IMG/VR virus record: IMGVR_UViG_3300032323_001996
Location: 1-32,086 of that record
Direction: 5' to 3' (one strand)
From: a virus
DNA length: 32,086 nt
The position numbers and the translations under genes are program-made. Shown here piece after piece: positions 30,241 to 32,086 of the stretch (within the stretch, counting starts at the first letter, position 1; the number at the start of each line of letters is the position of its first letter). The notes under the pieces were generated by a model. The model had not been told where the DNA came from, made no database searches, and saw nothing but the letters and a program-made list of their open reading frames with translations.

Positions 30241-31010
30241 TTAACCTTGCTGCTGTTTCTTTAAAGCCTCTCTATGTAATAAGTTCTTTAGTGTAGTTTC
30301 ATCTGATTTAAATGCAAGATATAGTAAACATTTCTCTAATGGTTGTTCGGTTACCCAATCTATCCTACCATATTGTCCGTCTGCAAGTTCAATAAGCGTT
30401 TGGTAATTTCCCCACTTTTTTCCAAAATTGATTTGATGTTCGGTGGCAGTCCCTCCACCTTCAAATACTTCAGGGTAGCGTTCAACAAGTCCGTTAACAA
30501 ATTTACAAAAAAAAAGAGTGCTCCAAATTGCACATCCATATTAACATTAAGAAATAACTTATCGTCTATCTCTCCTTTGTATGTTTCTATCGTATACATA
30601 TCTCCTTTCTTTTCCACAACAGGTCTGTATAATATTGACATTATCTTTGGCCAGTTATCATCAATAGTTAATTGTCCGAACTTACTAATGTCCACATATG
30701 CACCATAAGCCATTTGAGATAAGTTAGGTTCAAATCCATATTCCTTACCATTTATCTTAATTATTTTTTGCAAGGGATATTCCGTATTATTAATGAATCC
30801 TTCTAATGCAACTCTTACTTGATTATAATCTTCAATTGAAAGTGAATTGATATACTCTGCATCTAAACCACATAAGTGAGATAACATCAAAGCAGTTTGT
30901 GCTTCTTCATCATCACCATAGTTCTTTATATCCTTTTGTAAAGTTAGATACTTCTTTAATGTTACGCTACTCCAATCAGTTGGAACCGTAAGGGTTATTT
31001 CCTTGACCAT
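30241..31010 (-). CDS. Tail assembly chaperone, -1 frameshift product (256 aa)
   Basis: The first 168 residues are those of the 216-aa protein. At T-TTT-TTT (30513-30507) a -1 slip joins an 88-codon frame that has no ATG or other clear start and ends at TAA 30241-30243. This frame encodes protein-like sequence such as INFGKKWGNYQTLIELADGQ and GRIDWVTEQPLEKCLLYLAF, ending LHREALKKQQQG. It is read out of frame under the end of the 216-aa gene and beyond it. The layout matches the gpG/gpGT strategy of tail chaperones. Slippage is inferred, not measured. Confidence 0.72.
30360..31010 (-). CDS. Tail assembly chaperone-like protein, 0-frame product (216 aa)
   Basis: The short form. The N-terminus (TLTVPTDWSSVTLKKYLTLQ) and the central part (EYGFEPNLSQMAYGAYVDIS) resemble T4 baseplate/gp26-like chaperone proteins found in many phages. 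After the slippery run it continues for 48 residues (VNLLTDLLNATLKYLKVEGL). The start at 31010 overlaps the coiled-coil gene by 35 nt. It lies between the terminase and virion genes rather than next to the tape measure, where such genes usually sit. Confidence 0.72.
   Translation of the reverse strand: MVKEITLTVPTDWSSVTLKKYLTLQKDIKNYGDDEEAQTALMLSHLCGLDAEYINSLSIEDYNQVRVALEGFINNTEYPLQKIIKINGKEYGFEPNLSQMAYGAYVDISKFGQLTIDDNWPKIMSILYRPVVEKKGDMYTIETYKGEIDDKLFLNVNMDVQFGALFFFVNLLTDLLNATLKYLKVEGLPPNIKSILEKSGEITKRLLNLQTDNMVG
30507..30515 (-). other. Slippery site for programmed -1 frameshift
   Basis: Nine T on the coding strand, read CTC-TTT-TTT-TTT-GTA in frame 0. The last seven (30513-30507) form a canonical X-XXY-YYZ heptamer, T-TTT-TTT. 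Indels during sequencing are an alternative, but both frames look coding around this point. Confidence 0.68.
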
Positions 31011-31191
31011 ATAATAATTTTATTATGTTACTTAATTTTCTATTCTTTGCTTCTTCGTTTTCTAATTTTGCATTCATCATTATTAATTGTGCAGACTTCT
31101 CATCTACTTCCTGTTGTAATGATTTAGCGTATAGTATTAATTCTTTAATCTCTTCTTCAGTCCAAGTCTGCATATTAGATATATCTCCCAT
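30976..31191 (-). CDS. Small coiled-coil protein
   Basis: A 71-aa protein starting at MGDISNMQTWTEEEIKELIL. I prefer this start to the ATG at 31221, because the longer form would overlap the HNH gene by 47 nt and its sequence before the second Met looks unlike the rest. The middle is a coiled coil (KSLQQEVDEKSAQLIMMNAK). It overlaps the chaperone gene by 35 nt. The function is unknown. Confidence 0.7.
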   Translation of the reverse strand: MGDISNMQTWTEEEIKELILYAKSLQQEVDEKSAQLIMMNAKLENEEAKNRKLSNIIKLLYGQGNNPYGSN

Positions 31192-31558
31192 ATTTATCTC
31201 TTTTATTATTTGATAATCCATGCAACTCTCTATGTTGACAATTCTCTTTACGTGTTACCCATTCCAAATTAGATGCAGCATTATTTAACTTATTACCATC
31301 AATATGATTTATCTCTGGTTTATTATTAATATTATCAACAAATAAGGTTGCAACCAATCTATGTATAGTATACACTTTTGATTTGCCAACTATATGTGGT
31401 CTAATAAATACTTGCATATACTTTCCATTATTTAATCCTTTAATATACGCATACTCACCAATTTGTTTTACACGCTTAGACCTTAGCTTTCTGCGAACTC
31501 TACCTAAATTACTAACTTCATAATCGGCTCTTATATGTGTTTGTTTCCATATTTCCAT
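31175..31558 (-). CDS. HNH homing endonuclease (NUMOD4 type)
   Basis: A 127-aa protein with NUMOD4 start MEIWKQTHIRADYEVSNLGR and HNH core YTIHRLVATLFVDN then KPEINHIDGNKLNNAASNLE with WVTRKEN. All HNH landmarks are present. The ATG at 31585 is rejected because it lies upstream of the -7 box; the start at 31558 sits 4 nt after that box, exactly as in the other HNH gene. The gene follows terL directly, a favourite insertion point for such elements. Confidence 0.92.
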   Translation of the reverse strand: MEIWKQTHIRADYEVSNLGRVRRKLRSKRVKQIGEYAYIKGLNNGKYMQVFIRPHIVGKSKVYTIHRLVATLFVDNINNKPEINHIDGNKLNNAASNLEWVTRKENCQHRELHGLSNNKRDKYGRYI

Positions 31559-31562
31559 ACTA

Positions 31563-31594
31563 CTAATATACGAAAAATTTTTCATATTACCTAA
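31563..31594 (-). promoter_or_regulatory. Promoter of the HNH gene at 31175-31558
   Basis: The minus strand has TTAGG (31594-31590), 17 nt, CGTATATTAG (31572-31563), then TAGT and the ATG at 31558. The -33 element overlaps the terL stop codon. Confidence 0.78.
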
Positions 31595-32086
31595 TACTTA
31601 ACTCTTAAATCACCACCAAAGGAAATGGCATATGTTCCTTTCTTTGTTGCTTTCTGACTTAATTTCATCATGCAGCAGTATCTAGCTGCGTCAATTAAAT
31701 GGTCATCACCACCTTCGGGTACATCAGTTACATACCCATACTTATCACTAGCATATTGATATGCATACATCTCATTGATTAAGTTCTGTGATTTGTTGTG
31801 TATGAATATCTTATGGTTTTGCATTACACCTATACCAAACTTAATACTATCCTTTCCTTTTACAACAGGTTTGATATTAAATCCACTTCTATATAGTTCT
31901 TCAATTAGACGAGGTTCTGCACTATCTGCCCATATCTCTTCACTCTTACTGATATCTAACTCTCTTAACTTATTTATTATGTCGTTTGTTACTAAACCTC
32001 TTTCGTAAAGTAATTCTTCCAAAAAGATTTTATCACCACTTTTATAAACAGCACACAAAGCAGTGGGGTCACTACTAAACCCAAAG
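31591..32086 (-). CDS. terL: Terminase large subunit, C-terminal part (nuclease domain)
   Basis: This is the continuation of the gene that starts at 803. It carries the RNase H-like nuclease domain: DFGFSSDPTA with the first acidic residue, IWADSAEP with a second, and GGDDHLIDAARY near the C-terminus as the third acidic site. The first 123 nt of coding sequence here duplicate bases 1-123. The TAG stop at 31591-31593 overlaps the -33 element of the promoter that serves the HNH gene downstream. Confidence 0.95.
   Translation of the reverse strand, partial: FGFSSDPTALCAVYKSGDKIFLEELLYERGLVTNDIINKLRELDISKSEEIWADSAEPRLIEELYRSGFNIKPVVKGKDSIKFGIGVMQNHKIFIHNKSQNLINEMYAYQYASDKYGYVTDVPEGGDDHLIDAARYCCMMKLSQKATKKGTYAISFGGDLRVKY
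31964..32086. repeat. Terminal direct repeat (copy 2), circular assembly overlap
   Basis: This is the exact second copy of bases 1-123. It marks the circular join and means that features here and at the start of the window are the same DNA counted twice. Confidence 0.95.

Noticed and set aside
30343-30708. 121-aa plus-strand frame over the chaperone gene
   Set aside because: It is antisense to a region where two minus-strand frames are coding; no promoter or known domain.
31192-31221. Start of the coiled-coil protein at 31221
   Set aside because: It overlaps the HNH gene by 47 nt and adds ten residues unlike the rest; 31191 is preferred, though not proven.
1-32086. Integrase, recombinase or lysogeny repressor
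   Set aside because: No tyrosine or serine recombinase motif and no clear CI-like repressor were seen in any minus- or plus-strand frame, so a temperate lifestyle is not supported.

Overview
The window is best read as one complete, circularly assembled genome of a small tailed phage (siphovirus-like) infecting a member of the Bacteroidetes, probably a flavobacterium. The first 123 bases (1-123) are repeated exactly at the end (31964-32086), so the unique genome is about 31,963 bp and the large terminase gene is cut by the ends of the window. The host guess rests on three things: strongly AT-rich DNA with A-rich rather than Shine-Dalgarno-rich start regions; promoters of the Bacteroidetes type (TTTG, about 20 bp, TAnnTTTG-like); and virion and replication proteins whose style is typical of flavobacterial phages.

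Almost everything is on the minus strand, so the map is best read from high to low coordinates. The early block (5243 to 1142) holds a DnaD/Lin1244-like replication initiator, a small unknown gene, a structured non-coding RNA with its own promoter and terminator, a GIY-YIG endonuclease, several small unknown genes, a sigma-like factor, a zinc-ribbon protein, a tRNA-Gln and a tiny membrane protein. Packaging follows: a TerS-like protein (1086-787) and TerL (803-1, continuing at 31963-31591). Then come an HNH endonuclease, a coiled-coil protein, a tail-assembly-chaperone-like gene with a hidden -1 frameshift extension, and a second HNH endonuclease.

The virion block (29779 to 8907) runs: small Cys protein, 1072-aa fibre, lectin-like protein, scaffold, major capsid protein, tail tube, small virion protein, portal, head-tail connector, neck protein, second fibre, glycine-rich adhesin, gp10-like protein, three large tail or baseplate proteins, tape measure, and a prohead protease with an extra C-terminal domain. 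The order is unusual: the portal lies after the capsid and tail tube genes, and the protease lies after the tape measure. The block from 8905 to 7374 holds small Cys-rich, coiled-coil, lipoprotein-like and basic proteins. No endolysin, integrase or DNA polymerase was recognised.

The only plus-strand genes are a two-gene cassette (5473-7232): a glycosyltransferase and a UDP-galactopyranose mutase. The cassette has its own promoter and terminator, like a 'moron', and probably alters host surface glycans. The main hunting results are the structured RNA at 4058-4214, the -1 frameshift at 30507-30513, the galactofuranose cassette, two HNH genes that appear to be leaderless, one promoter architecture shared by five transcription units, and a separate motif (TCATTGTTATTA-like) in front of late genes that may be read by the phage sigma-like factor.
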